Of a stretch of DNA of 64,000 bases, positions 38,440 through 46,619 are shown one piece after another. The number at the start of each line of letters is the position of its first letter. Within the stretch, counting starts at the first letter, position 1. Under the pieces are notes generated by a model, which worked only from the letters and a program-made list of their open reading frames with translations, made no database searches and was not told the origin of the DNA. The stretch spans positions 434,001 through 498,000 of the forward strand of contig NZ_CP146232.1 in NCBI RefSeq assembly GCF_037040815.1. Direction: 5' to 3'. A program made the translations under genes and the position numbers. The DNA comes from Pararoseomonas sp. SCSIO 73927. Its GTDB lineage: Bacteria > Pseudomonadota > Alphaproteobacteria > Acetobacterales > Acetobacteraceae.

Positions 38440-39054
38440 TTACCCCTGCAGCAGCGCCGCGGTGCGGCGCTGAAGGTCCGCCACCAGCCGCTCCGCCCCG
38501 CCATCCCGCAGCAGCGCCCCGAACTCGGAGCGGCGGGAGGCCAACTCGCTGATCGTGCCGGTCAGGTACACGTCCACGATGCGGAACCCCGCGCTGCCGG
38601 AGCGGAGAAGGTAGTTCAGCTGCACCGGCGCGTCGTTCACCCGGTTCAGCGTCGTCCGCACCATGCGGTCCCCGTTCTGCAAGGCCTGCTCACCCGTGGT
38701 GGTGAAGCTCTCGCCGGAGAAGCCCTTGAACTGGCTGGCGTAGTTGGCCGTCGTCCAGTCGGAGAAGGCCTGCACCAGCCGCGCCTGCGCGTCGGGTGCG
38801 ATCCCGGTCCAGGCCGGGCCCACCGCGATGCGCGTCATCGCCGGCAGGTCGAAGGCGGCGTCCATGGCCGGGCGCAGCCGCTCGTAGCGGCCGCGCGCGC
38901 CCAACTGGGTGGCGTTCCGCATCAGCTCGATCAGCGTGGCGTGGAAGCGCTCCACCACCGCGCGCGGGTCGGCCGCCTGGGCGAGTGCGAGGCCCGGCAC
39001 GGCGGCGGCCAGGGCACCGAGGAGGAGGCGGCGGGAGGGGCGGGAGTCCTGCAT
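38440..39054 (-). CDS. MlaC/Ttg2D-family periplasmic lipid-binding protein (HpnM-like)
   Basis: 204 aa. The leader MQDSRPSRRLLLGALAAAVP resembles a Tat signal, with cleavage near LALAQA. The mature domain matches Ttg2D/MlaC: RFHATLIELMRNATQLGARG, DLPAMTRIAVGPAWTGI and the C-terminal FRIVDVYLTGTISELASRR. MlaC-type proteins carry lipids across the periplasm; HpnM in hopanoid clusters belongs to this family. ATG 39054 is chosen since it starts the leader. It converges with mlaA, 6 bp between stops, closing the lipid region. Confidence 0.9.
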   Translation of the reverse strand: MQDSRPSRRLLLGALAAAVPGLALAQAADPRAVVERFHATLIELMRNATQLGARGRYERLRPAMDAAFDLPAMTRIAVGPAWTGIAPDAQARLVQAFSDWTTANYASQFKGFSGESFTTTGEQALQNGDRMVRTTLNRVNDAPVQLNYLLRSGSAGFRIVDVYLTGTISELASRRSEFGALLRDGGAERLVADLQRRTAALLQG

Positions 39055-39106
39055 GGCCGGAGCCATAGCACGGCCCGCGCGCCCTGCCGCCATCAAGGCC
39101 GCGCTA

Positions 39107-40081
39107 CTACCCCGCGGTGACCTTCGCGGCCCGGATCACGGGCGTCCAGAGGTCGAACTCCGCCCGCACGAAGCGGTCCAGCTCGTCGGGCGCGGAGGGC
39201 TCCGCCTCCGTCCCCAGCTCCGCCAGCCGCGCCTTCACGGCAGGGTCGCCCAGGATCTCGCGCAGCGCCGCGTTGAAGCGCGCCACGATCTCCGGCGCCG
39301 TCGCGCGCGGCGCGAAGGCCGCGGTCCAGGACCGCACGGCGAAGCCGGGCACGCCGGATTCCGCGACCGTGGGGATATCCGGCTTCAGGGCGGACCGCCT
39401 CTCCCCCGCGACGGCCAGGATGCGGACCGTCCCCGCCTCGCCCTGCGGCAGCGCCGTTGGCAGGTTCAGGAACGACAGGGAGACCTGCCCCGCCACCAGG
39501 TCGTTCAGCGCCGGCCCGCCGCCGCGATAGGGCACGTGGTCGATGTCCACGCCCGCCATCATCTTGAACAGCTCACCCGCCAGGTGCTGCGAACCGCCGA
39601 CGCCGGAGGAGGCGAAGGAGTGCTTCCCCGGCTCCCGCTTCAGCAGCGCGAGCAGGCCGCGCAGGTCGCTCACGCCGAGCCGGTTCGCCACCGTCAGCGC
39701 CAGCGGCACGTCCACCAGCATGGAGATGCCCGCGAAGGCCTCGCGCGGGTCCGGCACCGTGCCGGGCGCCACGATCGGGTACATCACGTGATTGCTGGCG
39801 GAGGAGATGAGGAACAGCGTGCCGTCCGACGGGCCGCGCGCCACCGCCGCCATGCCGATGGAGCCGCCCGCGCCCGTGCGGTTCTCCACCACGAAGGATT
39901 GGCCCAGCGCGGCCTGCAGCTTCGGCGCCAGCAACCGCGCCACCACGTCGTTCGAGCCGCCCGCCGCGTAGGGCACGAGCAGCGTCACCGGCCGCTCCGG
40001 CCAGCCGCGCTGCGCGAGCGCGGGCGCTGCCAGGATCATGCCGGATGCCGCCACCAGGCGGCGGCGCGTCATCTCATTCAT
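39107..40081 (-). CDS. Bug-type tripartite tricarboxylate transporter substrate-binding protein
   Basis: 324 aa Bug-family periplasmic binding protein. The leader MNEMTRRRLVAASGMILAAP ends near ALAQ; the mature protein begins GWPERPVTLLVPYAAGGSND, then FVVENRTGAGGSIGM and VPYRGGGPALNDLVAG. Start ATG 40081 is supported by GGAGGAAAGG just upstream. Divergent from a second Bug gene (start 40210) with 128 bp between, near tcuAB. A carboxylate ligand is likely; identity unknown. Confidence 0.88.
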   Translation of the reverse strand: MNEMTRRRLVAASGMILAAPALAQRGWPERPVTLLVPYAAGGSNDVVARLLAPKLQAALGQSFVVENRTGAGGSIGMAAVARGPSDGTLFLISSASNHVMYPIVAPGTVPDPREAFAGISMLVDVPLALTVANRLGVSDLRGLLALLKREPGKHSFASSGVGGSQHLAGELFKMMAGVDIDHVPYRGGGPALNDLVAGQVSLSFLNLPTALPQGEAGTVRILAVAGERRSALKPDIPTVAESGVPGFAVRSWTAAFAPRATAPEIVARFNAALREILGDPAVKARLAELGTEAEPSAPDELDRFVRAEFDLWTPVIRAAKVTAG

Positions 40082-40209
40082 GCCTTTCCTCCACTGCACT
40101 TTCTTCAAAGCTTCCGTTCTCGTCGCGTGCTCGGCGCTTGCGCCACCGCCCTCGCGCTTGCCACGATGACGGCACGTCGCCGCCGGAGAGCGGCCGAACG
40201 GAGGACACC

Positions 40210-41181
40210 ATGAAAGCAACGCGCCGCGGCCTTCTGGCCGCGCCCATCCTCGCCCTTCCCGCGCTGCGCCCGGCCCGCGCGGCGGCATGGCCGGACCGCC
40301 CCGTGCGCATCATCGTCTCCTTCACCGCGGGCGGCACCACGGACATCATCGCCCGCCTCGTCGGCGCGCGCCTCTCGGAGATGTGGGGCCAGCCCGTGGT
40401 GATCGAGAACCGTCCCGGTGCGGGCGGCAACATCGGCACGGAGTACGTCGCGCGCTCCACGCCCGATGGCTACACGCTGCTCGTCGCCTCGGTCGGTCCA
40501 CTCGCGGTCAACATGTCGCTCTACAAGACCATGCCCTACGACAGCCGCAAGGACCTGGCGGCGGTCACTCTTCTGGCGGGCGTGCCCAACATCCTCGTCG
40601 TCGCGCCGGACTTCCCCGCCCGCAGCGTGGCGGAGCTCGTGGCGCTGGCGAAGGCCCGGCCCGGCGGCCTCTCCTACGGCTCCACCGGGGTCGGCACCTC
40701 CTCCCACCTCTCCGGCGCGCTCATGGACCAGATGGCGGGGGTGCAGACCACCCACGTGCCCTATCGCGGCGCCGTGGCGCTGAACGACCTGCTCTCGCGC
40801 CGCGTGGACTTCATGTTCGCAACCATCCCCAGCGTCATCGAGCAGATCCGCGCCGGCAGGCTGCGGCCGATGGCCGTCTCCAGCCTGCACCGCTCCCGCT
40901 CGGCGCCCGACGTGCCGGCCATGGCGGAGCTGGGCTTCCCCGGCTTCGATGCCTCCTCCTGGTTCGGCATGGTCGCGCCCGCGGGCACGCCACCGGAGCT
41001 GGTGCGGAAGATCTCCGCCGATACGGCCTCGATCCTCAAGCGCCCGGATATCGAGAAGCAGATGGTCGAGCAGGGCGCGGACCCGGTGGGGAACAGCCCC
41101 ACCGAGTTCGCCACCTTCATCAGCGCGGAGATCGACCGCTGGTCGGAGGTCGTCCGCCGCTCCGGCGCGGTACCAGAGTAG
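40210..41181 (+). CDS. Bug-type tripartite tricarboxylate transporter substrate-binding protein
   Basis: 323 aa Bug-family protein. The leader MKATRRGLLAAPILALPALR has an arginine pair; the mature start is WPDRPVRIIVSFTAGGTTD, followed by VVIENRPGAGGNIGTEYVA and VPYRGAVALNDLLS. GGAGGAC lies just before ATG 40210. It converges with the class II aldolase gene (stop 41220). With tcuA and tcuB nearby it may bind a tri- or dicarboxylate used by that pathway; this is inferred from proximity only. Confidence 0.88.
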   Translation: MKATRRGLLAAPILALPALRPARAAAWPDRPVRIIVSFTAGGTTDIIARLVGARLSEMWGQPVVIENRPGAGGNIGTEYVARSTPDGYTLLVASVGPLAVNMSLYKTMPYDSRKDLAAVTLLAGVPNILVVAPDFPARSVAELVALAKARPGGLSYGSTGVGTSSHLSGALMDQMAGVQTTHVPYRGAVALNDLLSRRVDFMFATIPSVIEQIRAGRLRPMAVSSLHRSRSAPDVPAMAELGFPGFDASSWFGMVAPAGTPPELVRKISADTASILKRPDIEKQMVEQGADPVGNSPTEFATFISAEIDRWSEVVRRSGAVPE

Positions 41182-41219
41182 CGGGGGCTGGAATATCGGG
41201 CGCCGGAAAGGCACGGCGC

Positions 41220-42011
41220 CTACTCGGCGTAGGTGGGGTCCAGCCGGTCCAGCATCCGCAGCAGGGCCGGCCACTCCATCACGCCGTAGGGGCGCCGCAC
41301 GTTGGGCTGGTAGTTCTGGTACGTCTCGTCTAGCACCTTCTGCGGCACGGGGTGCAGCGGCGTGTTGCAGGACATGGCCGCGATCTGCGCCCTGCAGGAC
41401 AGTTCCAGCCGGTGCAGCGCGTTGAAGGCCTCGCCCACCGTGCGGCCCACCGTCAGCAGCCCGTGGTTGCGCAGGATCATCGCGTTGTTGTCGCCGAGAT
41501 TGGCGACGAGCCGCGCCTGCTCATCCGTGTTCAGCACCACGCCCTCGTACTCGTGGTAGCTGATCCGGGTGAAGCGCATGGCAGTCTGCGTCATCGGCAG
41601 CAGCCCGCACTCCAGCGAGGAGATCGCCATGCCCGGCCAGGTGTGGGTGTGGATCACGCACTCGACCTCGGGCTTGGCGTGGTGCACCGCGGAGTGGATG
41701 ACGTAGCCCGCGCGGTTGATGCCGAAATCGAAGTCGCCGTAGTCCGGCTTGCCCAGGATGTTTCCCTCGATGTCCACCTTGATGAGGGCGGAGGCCGTCA
41801 TCTCCTCGTACATCATGCCGTAGGGGTTGATGAGGAAGCTCTCCTCACCCGGCACGCGGACGGAGATGTGGTTGGCCATCATGTCGGCCATGCCGTAATG
41901 CGCGACGAGCCGGTAGCAGGCCGCGCAGTCGATCCGCGCCTGCCACTCGGCCGGCGAGACCTTATCCTGCATCGAGCTGATGCGCAGTTGCTTCCTCGTC
42001 TTTTCCAGCAT
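41220..42011 (-). CDS. Class II aldolase/adducin-family protein
   Basis: 263 aa. The zinc site of the family is visible as HTHTWPG with a third histidine in LRNHGLLTVG; the N-terminal helix WQARIDCAACYRLVAHYGMA and the substrate-loop region NHISVRVPGEESFLINPYG are typical. Members are fuculose- or ribulose-phosphate aldolases and many uncharacterised carbonyl lyases or decarboxylases. ATG 42011 follows AGGAGGA; a GTG precedes it directly. It lies downstream of tcuB on the same strand (94 bp), so it could process a product of TcuA. Reaction unknown. Confidence 0.85.
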   Translation of the reverse strand: MLEKTRKQLRISSMQDKVSPAEWQARIDCAACYRLVAHYGMADMMANHISVRVPGEESFLINPYGMMYEEMTASALIKVDIEGNILGKPDYGDFDFGINRAGYVIHSAVHHAKPEVECVIHTHTWPGMAISSLECGLLPMTQTAMRFTRISYHEYEGVVLNTDEQARLVANLGDNNAMILRNHGLLTVGRTVGEAFNALHRLELSCRAQIAAMSCNTPLHPVPQKVLDETYQNYQPNVRRPYGVMEWPALLRMLDRLDPTYAE

Positions 42012-42105
42012 CACCGATCCTCCTGTGCCCGGGGCGGCTTATGCGGCGCCTCCGTCATGTTCGGCCCGTCCGGTGCGCCGGGCCAGCGCAAACAAATCGC
42101 TGCCT

Positions 42106-43254
42106 TCAGGCGGCCGAGCCCAGGGCCCGGTCGGAAGGCTTGTTCCCCGGCGGCGGGGGAGAGGGCCGACGCTCCAGCGCGTGCCGAAACAGCGCCGCCG
42201 AGCGGTACACGCCGTGCACCATCTTGGAGTAGGGCATGACGAGAAAGAAGGAGAAGACCAGGCCGAGATGCACGGCCAGGATCACGCCCATCGCCCCCGT
42301 GTGGCGCAGCGCCAGCAGCAGGAGCCCCGTGGCGGCGATGAGGAGCAGGAGCGAGAGCATCGCGTACTCGGACCCCCGCAGGTTGCGCGCGGCCGGGGCC
42401 GGGTCGGAGACGATCTTGGTCCAGATCAGCCCGGCCGTGCCGATCACCATGCCCACTCCGCCCCAGGTGCCGAGCTGCACGGGCAGGCTCCAGAACGGAT
42501 AGGGCGCGACCAGCCCGAGGAAGTGGTCGTAGACCGTCGCCGTGCTCGTGGAGGCGAAGCAGAGCAGGAAGCCGTAGAACATGAAGTGGTGGAAGCGCCG
42601 CCGGACCTGGGAGAAGCCCTCGTCCACGTCGTTGCAGCCGCCGCCCCCGCCGCCGAGATTCTTCAGCGTGAAGATGTCGTGCAGCGCGGTCATCAGCGGC
42701 CGGCCCTGGGCGAACTCCTCCGCCCGCCCGCCCGTGTCGCGCCAGAAGCGGACGAAGCCTATGATCAGCACCACCACGGCGAAGGTGAAGGTGCCGCCCG
42801 CCAGCGTCACCATCAGCCACCAGGGGATCACCCGGTAGAAGGCGCCCGGCCCGGTCTGCGCGGTGTAGAGGATGGAGGGGTCCACCAGCGCCATGGTGAA
42901 GAGCAGCGTCAGCGCGATCCCGGCGGCGGCGGCCAGCGACACCACCGTGCCGTTCCGCCTGTAGAGCCCCACCAGCGACGCCGGCCAGGCATATTCCTCG
43001 TAGGTCTCCGCCCGCACCTGGGCCAGCACCTGCGGCACGTTGATGTTCCAGGGGTGCGGCGGCGCGTACTGGCAGGAGTAGTAGCAACCCCGGCAGTTGT
43101 GGCAGAGGTTGGCAAGGTAGCTCAGATCGCCCGAGCTGAACTCCCGCCGCAGCGTCATGGCGGGGAAGACGGCGCAGAAGCCCTCGCAGTAGCGGCAGGC
43201 GTTGCAGACCTCGAGCGCGCGCCGCGCCTCGGCGGTGGCCTCAGTTTCGCGCAT
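42106..43254 (-). CDS. tcuB: TcuB-type membrane iron-sulfur/heme oxidoreductase
   Basis: 382 aa. Two N-terminal ferredoxin-like clusters are seen, VCNACRYCEGFCAVFP and LCHNCRGCYYSCQYAPPH. About six membrane spans with histidines follow (for example LMVTLAGGTFTFAVVVLIIG, FHHFMFYGFLLCFAST). TcuB re-oxidises the FAD of TcuA in tricarballylate/citrate use; CobZ of cobalamin synthesis is a TcuAB fusion. A run of six glycines occurs before CNDVDEGF. Start ATG 43254 (MRETEATAEARRALEVCNA) overlaps tcuA by 14 nt. A longer N terminus is possible but reads as the shadow of tcuA. Confidence 0.9.
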   Translation of the reverse strand: MRETEATAEARRALEVCNACRYCEGFCAVFPAMTLRREFSSGDLSYLANLCHNCRGCYYSCQYAPPHPWNINVPQVLAQVRAETYEEYAWPASLVGLYRRNGTVVSLAAAAGIALTLLFTMALVDPSILYTAQTGPGAFYRVIPWWLMVTLAGGTFTFAVVVLIIGFVRFWRDTGGRAEEFAQGRPLMTALHDIFTLKNLGGGGGGCNDVDEGFSQVRRRFHHFMFYGFLLCFASTSTATVYDHFLGLVAPYPFWSLPVQLGTWGGVGMVIGTAGLIWTKIVSDPAPAARNLRGSEYAMLSLLLLIAATGLLLLALRHTGAMGVILAVHLGLVFSFFLVMPYSKMVHGVYRSAALFRHALERRPSPPPPGNKPSDRALGSAA

Positions 43255-44638
43255 TCCTCGCGGCCTCCCTGCCCGCGATCCGCCCGAAGACGGAACCGAT
43301 CGCCATTCCGAAGCCGGCGAGGTAACCCTTGCCGAGGATGGAGCCGGCCATGATCTCGCCCGAGGCGAAAAGATTCGCGCTCGGCCGCCCGTCATCCATG
43401 CGGACGCGGGCGTTCTCGTCCACCTTCACGCCGAGATAGGTGAAGGTGATCCCGGGGCGCAGCGGGTAGCCGATGAAGGGCGGCTCCGTGATCGGGCGCG
43501 CCCAGTGGGTCTTGGGCGGGGTCAGCCCCTCGGTGCGGCAGCCGTCCAGCCGGGTGGAGTTGAACTCGCCGGGCACGCAGGCCGCGTTGAACCCGGCGAT
43601 CGTCGCCTCGACCTTCGCCGGCTCCAGCCCCAGCTTCACCGCCAGCTCGCCGACGCTGTCCGCCTTAATGGGCGGGAAGACGCTCGGCATGAACAGCGTC
43701 TCGGACTTCGCGTCGATGATGGCGTAGCCCACCTGGTCCGGCTGCTGCGCCACCAGCCGGCCCCAGATGGCGTAGCGCTTGGGCCAGACATCCTCGCCCT
43801 CGTCGTAGAAGCGCTCGCCGTCCTTGTTCACCACGACGGAGAAGGGCACGCAGTCCAGCCGGGTCGCGATGCCGCCATCGAACTTCGGCGCCCGCCCGTC
43901 GATCGCCACCGCGTGGCACTGGGTGGGATCGCCGACCGAGGCCACGCCCTGGTCCAGCAGGTTCCGCAGCACCACGCCCTTGGCGTAGGGCGTGCCGCGG
44001 ATGAGGAAATTGCGCGCCGCCGGCCCCCAGCCCTTCTCCAGCCACTCCAGATCCGCCTGGAACCCGCCGGAGGAGGCCACCACCGCCTTGGCCCGCACCG
44101 TCTCCGGGAAGCCGCGATGGGTGATCGCCACCTCGCGGACGAAGCCGTCCTCCATCCTCAGGTCCACGGCCTCCGTGTCGTAGAGGATGTCGATCCCCAG
44201 GCGCTCGGCCAGGGCGTAGTAGGCGTTCACCAGCGCCTTGCCGCCGCCGAGGAAGAAGGCGTTGGTGCGGGAGAGGCTGAGCGTACCGGAGAGGGATGGC
44301 TGGAACCGCACCCCGCTCGCCTCCATGAAGCGCAGCGCGTCGGTGGTCAGCCGGATGGTCATCCGCGCCAGGTGCTCGTCCGTCTGCCCGCCCGTGACCC
44401 GCAGCAGGTCGTCCCAGTACTCGTCCTCCAGGTACGCCTCGGTCAGCACCGAGGTCGGCTCCGTGTGCATCGTCCGCATGTTGCGGGTGTGGCGGGAATT
44501 GCCGCCGCGGAAGGCCTTCGGCGCGCTCTCGATCAGCAGCACGGAGCACCCGGCCTGGCGCGCGGTCACGGCGGCGCAGAGGGCCGCGTTGCCGCCCCCG
44601 ATCACCAGCACGTCCCAGACACGCGAGAAGTCCGGCAT
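43241..44638 (-). CDS. tcuA: FAD-dependent tricarballylate dehydrogenase-type protein
   Basis: 465 aa flavoprotein of the FAD_binding_2 (succinate dehydrogenase/fumarate reductase flavoprotein) family. The dinucleotide motif VWDVLVIGGGNAALCAAVTA is at the N terminus. SGEIMAGSILGKGYLAGFGM near the C terminus closes the FAD site. With tcuB it matches TcuA, which oxidises tricarballylate to cis-aconitate. A related acid is possible, as no tcuC transporter is present and Bug proteins lie nearby. ATG 44638 is chosen; the frame continues upstream to 44779 with unlikely sequence. Confidence 0.88.
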   Translation of the reverse strand: MPDFSRVWDVLVIGGGNAALCAAVTARQAGCSVLLIESAPKAFRGGNSRHTRNMRTMHTEPTSVLTEAYLEDEYWDDLLRVTGGQTDEHLARMTIRLTTDALRFMEASGVRFQPSLSGTLSLSRTNAFFLGGGKALVNAYYALAERLGIDILYDTEAVDLRMEDGFVREVAITHRGFPETVRAKAVVASSGGFQADLEWLEKGWGPAARNFLIRGTPYAKGVVLRNLLDQGVASVGDPTQCHAVAIDGRAPKFDGGIATRLDCVPFSVVVNKDGERFYDEGEDVWPKRYAIWGRLVAQQPDQVGYAIIDAKSETLFMPSVFPPIKADSVGELAVKLGLEPAKVEATIAGFNAACVPGEFNSTRLDGCRTEGLTPPKTHWARPITEPPFIGYPLRPGITFTYLGVKVDENARVRMDDGRPSANLFASGEIMAGSILGKGYLAGFGMAIGSVFGRIAGREAARNARN

Positions 44639-44660
44639 CGCCCCTGCCACCCTCCAGAAC

Positions 44661-44678
44661 TGTATACGGTGGGATACG
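44661..44678. promoter_or_regulatory. Candidate operator between tcuA and the DUF1428 gene
   Basis: A GTATAC palindrome (44662-44667) and two atacg elements with 10-bp spacing (44664-44668 and 44674-44678) lie in the 139-bp divergent gap. GntR/FCD regulators often bind short AT-centred palindromes, and one is encoded at 45138-45800. The regulatory link is inferred. Confidence 0.3.
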
Positions 44679-44777
44679 ATCTTCCCGCGTTCCGCACAAG
44701 GGAAGTGACACGCAAGCGTCCCTTGAAAGATGACAGGGCGTCCATCATCGGAGAGGAGTTCAGCGGAGGAACGATCC

Positions 44778-45131
44778 ATGCCCTATGTCGACGGCTTCGT
44801 GCTCGCCGTGCCGAAGGCGAGGATGGACGAGTACACCGCCATGGCCCGTATCGGGGCCGAGGTGTGGAAGGAGCACGGCGCCCTCTCCTATGTAGAGTGC
44901 GTCGCGGATAACGTGCCCTACGGCACCCTCACCTCCTTTCCCCGCGCCGTCATGGCGACGGAGGAGGAGACGGTGATCTTCTCCTGGATCACCTACGAGA
45001 GCCGCGAGGCCCGGGACGCCATCATGGCCAAGGTCATGGCCGACCCGCGCCTGAAGGACACGATGTCGAACGCCCCCTTCGACGGGAAGCGGATGATTTT
45101 CGGCGGCTTCCGGAGCTTCATCGAGGCGTGA
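44778..45131 (+). CDS. DUF1428 family protein
   Basis: 117 aa small ferredoxin-fold-like protein of the DUF1428 family. Hallmarks are the start MPYVDGFVLAVPKARMDEY, the segment GALSYVECVADNVPYG and the C-terminal PFDGKRMIFGGFRSFIE. GGAGGA lies six bases before ATG 44778. Function is not known for the family. It is divergent from tcuA and its stop is 6 bp from the convergent GntR gene, so it may belong to the same regulated unit. Confidence 0.88.
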   Translation: MPYVDGFVLAVPKARMDEYTAMARIGAEVWKEHGALSYVECVADNVPYGTLTSFPRAVMATEEETVIFSWITYESREARDAIMAKVMADPRLKDTMSNAPFDGKRMIFGGFRSFIEA

Positions 45132-45137
45132 GGCTCC

Positions 45138-45800
45138 TCACCCCTGGCCGTCGGCGTGCTCCAGACGAATGCGCGCCTTGAAGGCGTTCCGCATGTGGCG
45201 CCGCGCGGCTTCCTCGGCCCGCGCGGCGTCCCGCGCCTCGATCGCACCGAGGATCGCCGCGTGCTCCTCCACGGACTCCGCCCCGCGCCGGGGCGCCGCC
45301 AGTGTCGTCCGCGCCAGCAGCGCGAGCGAGATCCGCATGGTCTCCAGCGAGGTGTTCAGGAACCGGTTGCGGGCGGAGAGCCGGATCTGCCGGTGGAAGG
45401 CCCGGTTGGTCGCCGCCAACGCCGCCGGGTCCTCCAGCAACCCGCGATCCCGCTCCACCATCTCCCGCAGGATCTCCACCTCGGTGGCTGTCGCATGGGT
45501 CGCGGCCAGCCCGGCGGCCGTGCCCTCCAGCACCTCCCGCATGTGGTAGAGCTCCGTCATTTGCCCGTAGTCCAGGCTCGCCACCACCGCGCCGTGATGG
45601 GGCTCGTGCAGCACCAGCCCCTGGGCCTCCAGCCGCTTCAGCGCTTCCCGCACCGGGGTCCGGCTGATCCCGAAGCGCTCCGCCAGCTCCGCCTCGCGCA
45701 GCCGCGTGCCCGCCGGCAGGGCGCCGGCCTCCATCGCCTCCAGCAGCAGCTCGTAGGCCCCGGCGCCGGAGGACCGGCCGGGCCGCATCCCCTCGCTCAC
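45138..45800 (-). CDS. GntR-family regulator with FCD domain
   Basis: 220 aa transcription factor of the FadR subgroup. The winged helix-turn-helix is REAELAERFGISRTPVREAL. The C-terminal all-helical FCD domain has the metal/ligand residues in NRAFHRQI, EEHAAILGAI and ARRHMRNAF. Such regulators respond to organic acids and control neighbouring catabolic genes; here tcuAB, the aldolase and the DUF1428 gene are candidates. GTG 45800 overlaps the stop of the upstream ABC ATPase gene (GTGA), so it is translated from the same message. Confidence 0.9.
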   Translation of the reverse strand: MSEGMRPGRSSGAGAYELLLEAMEAGALPAGTRLREAELAERFGISRTPVREALKRLEAQGLVLHEPHHGAVVASLDYGQMTELYHMREVLEGTAAGLAATHATATEVEILREMVERDRGLLEDPAALAATNRAFHRQIRLSARNRFLNTSLETMRISLALLARTTLAAPRRGAESVEEHAAILGAIEARDAARAEEAARRHMRNAFKARIRLEHADGQG

Positions 45801-46564
45801 GGCGCCTTCCCCGGCCCCGAACGATCCCGCGCGATGTCCAGGAACACCTCCTCCAGGTCGTCCCGGCCGTAGCGCTCCAGAAGCGCCGCCGGAGAGCCGC
45901 TGTCCACCAGCCGCCCCTTCTTCAACATCAGGACATGGCCGCAGAGCCGCTCCACCTCCGCCATGTTGTGGGAAGCCAGCAGGATGGCGCAGCCGCTCCT
46001 CTCCCGGTACCGCTCCAGCCAGCCCCGCACGAAATCGGCGGTGTCCGGGTCCAGGCTCGCCGTCGGCTCGTCCAGCAGAAGCACCTCCGGACGGTTGATG
46101 AGGGACTTGGCCAGCGCCACCCGCGTCTTCTGCCCCGCCGAGAGGTCGCCCGCCGGCCGGTCCAGCAGATCCCCGAGGTGCAGTTCCCCGGCCAGCTCCG
46201 CGATCCGCGCCTCCCCGTCCGGCACGTCGTAGAGGTGGGCGTAGACCCGCAGGTTCTCCCCCACGCTCAGCCGGTGCGGCAGGGCGATGTAGGGAGAGGA
46301 GAAATTGGCCCGCGCCAGCGCCGCGAAGCGATCCCGCGCCATGTCGTGCCCGAGCACCCGGACCCGCCCGGCACTGGGGATCAGCAGCCCCAGCAGCATG
46401 GCGATGGTCGTGCTCTTCCCCGCCCCGTTGCCGCCCAGCAGCCCGAAGGTGGCCCCGCGCGGCAGGGTGAAGCTGAGCGCGTCCACCGCCACCACCTCGC
46501 CGTAGCGCTTGGTCAAGCCCTCGGCCGCGATGGCGGGGGCGTCGGGGTCCGGTGCGGCGCGCAT
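45797..46564 (-). CDS. ABC transporter ATP-binding protein (orphan, ABC-2 type)
   Basis: 255 aa. Walker A is GGNGAGKST, the Q-loop region is intact, the signature is LSAGQKTRVALAKSL (LSAGQ instead of LSGGQ) and Walker B is VLLLDEPTASLDPDT, followed by the H-switch LLASHNMAE. It resembles ATPases of ABC-2 exporters (drug, polysaccharide or Nat/Ycf types). No permease is adjacent: downstream is a GntR gene and upstream proteins of unknown function. ATG 46564 is chosen; an in-frame ATG-type start exists at 46615 but adds an arginine-rich, unlikely leader. Confidence 0.87.
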   Translation of the reverse strand: MRAAPDPDAPAIAAEGLTKRYGEVVAVDALSFTLPRGATFGLLGGNGAGKSTTIAMLLGLLIPSAGRVRVLGHDMARDRFAALARANFSSPYIALPHRLSVGENLRVYAHLYDVPDGEARIAELAGELHLGDLLDRPAGDLSAGQKTRVALAKSLINRPEVLLLDEPTASLDPDTADFVRGWLERYRERSGCAILLASHNMAEVERLCGHVLMLKKGRLVDSGSPAALLERYGRDDLEEVFLDIARDRSGPGKAP

Positions 46565-46619
46565 GGAGGGGGGATATAGGCCGCGGCGCCGCGCCGCCAG
46601 GGCACGGGGCACCACCGGG

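Noticed and set aside
42106..43395. Longer TcuB starting at 43395
   Set aside because: The extra 47 residues are the frame shadow of the tcuA 3' end and are Arg/Ser/Pro-rich. ATG 43254 gives the normal cysteine-cluster N terminus.
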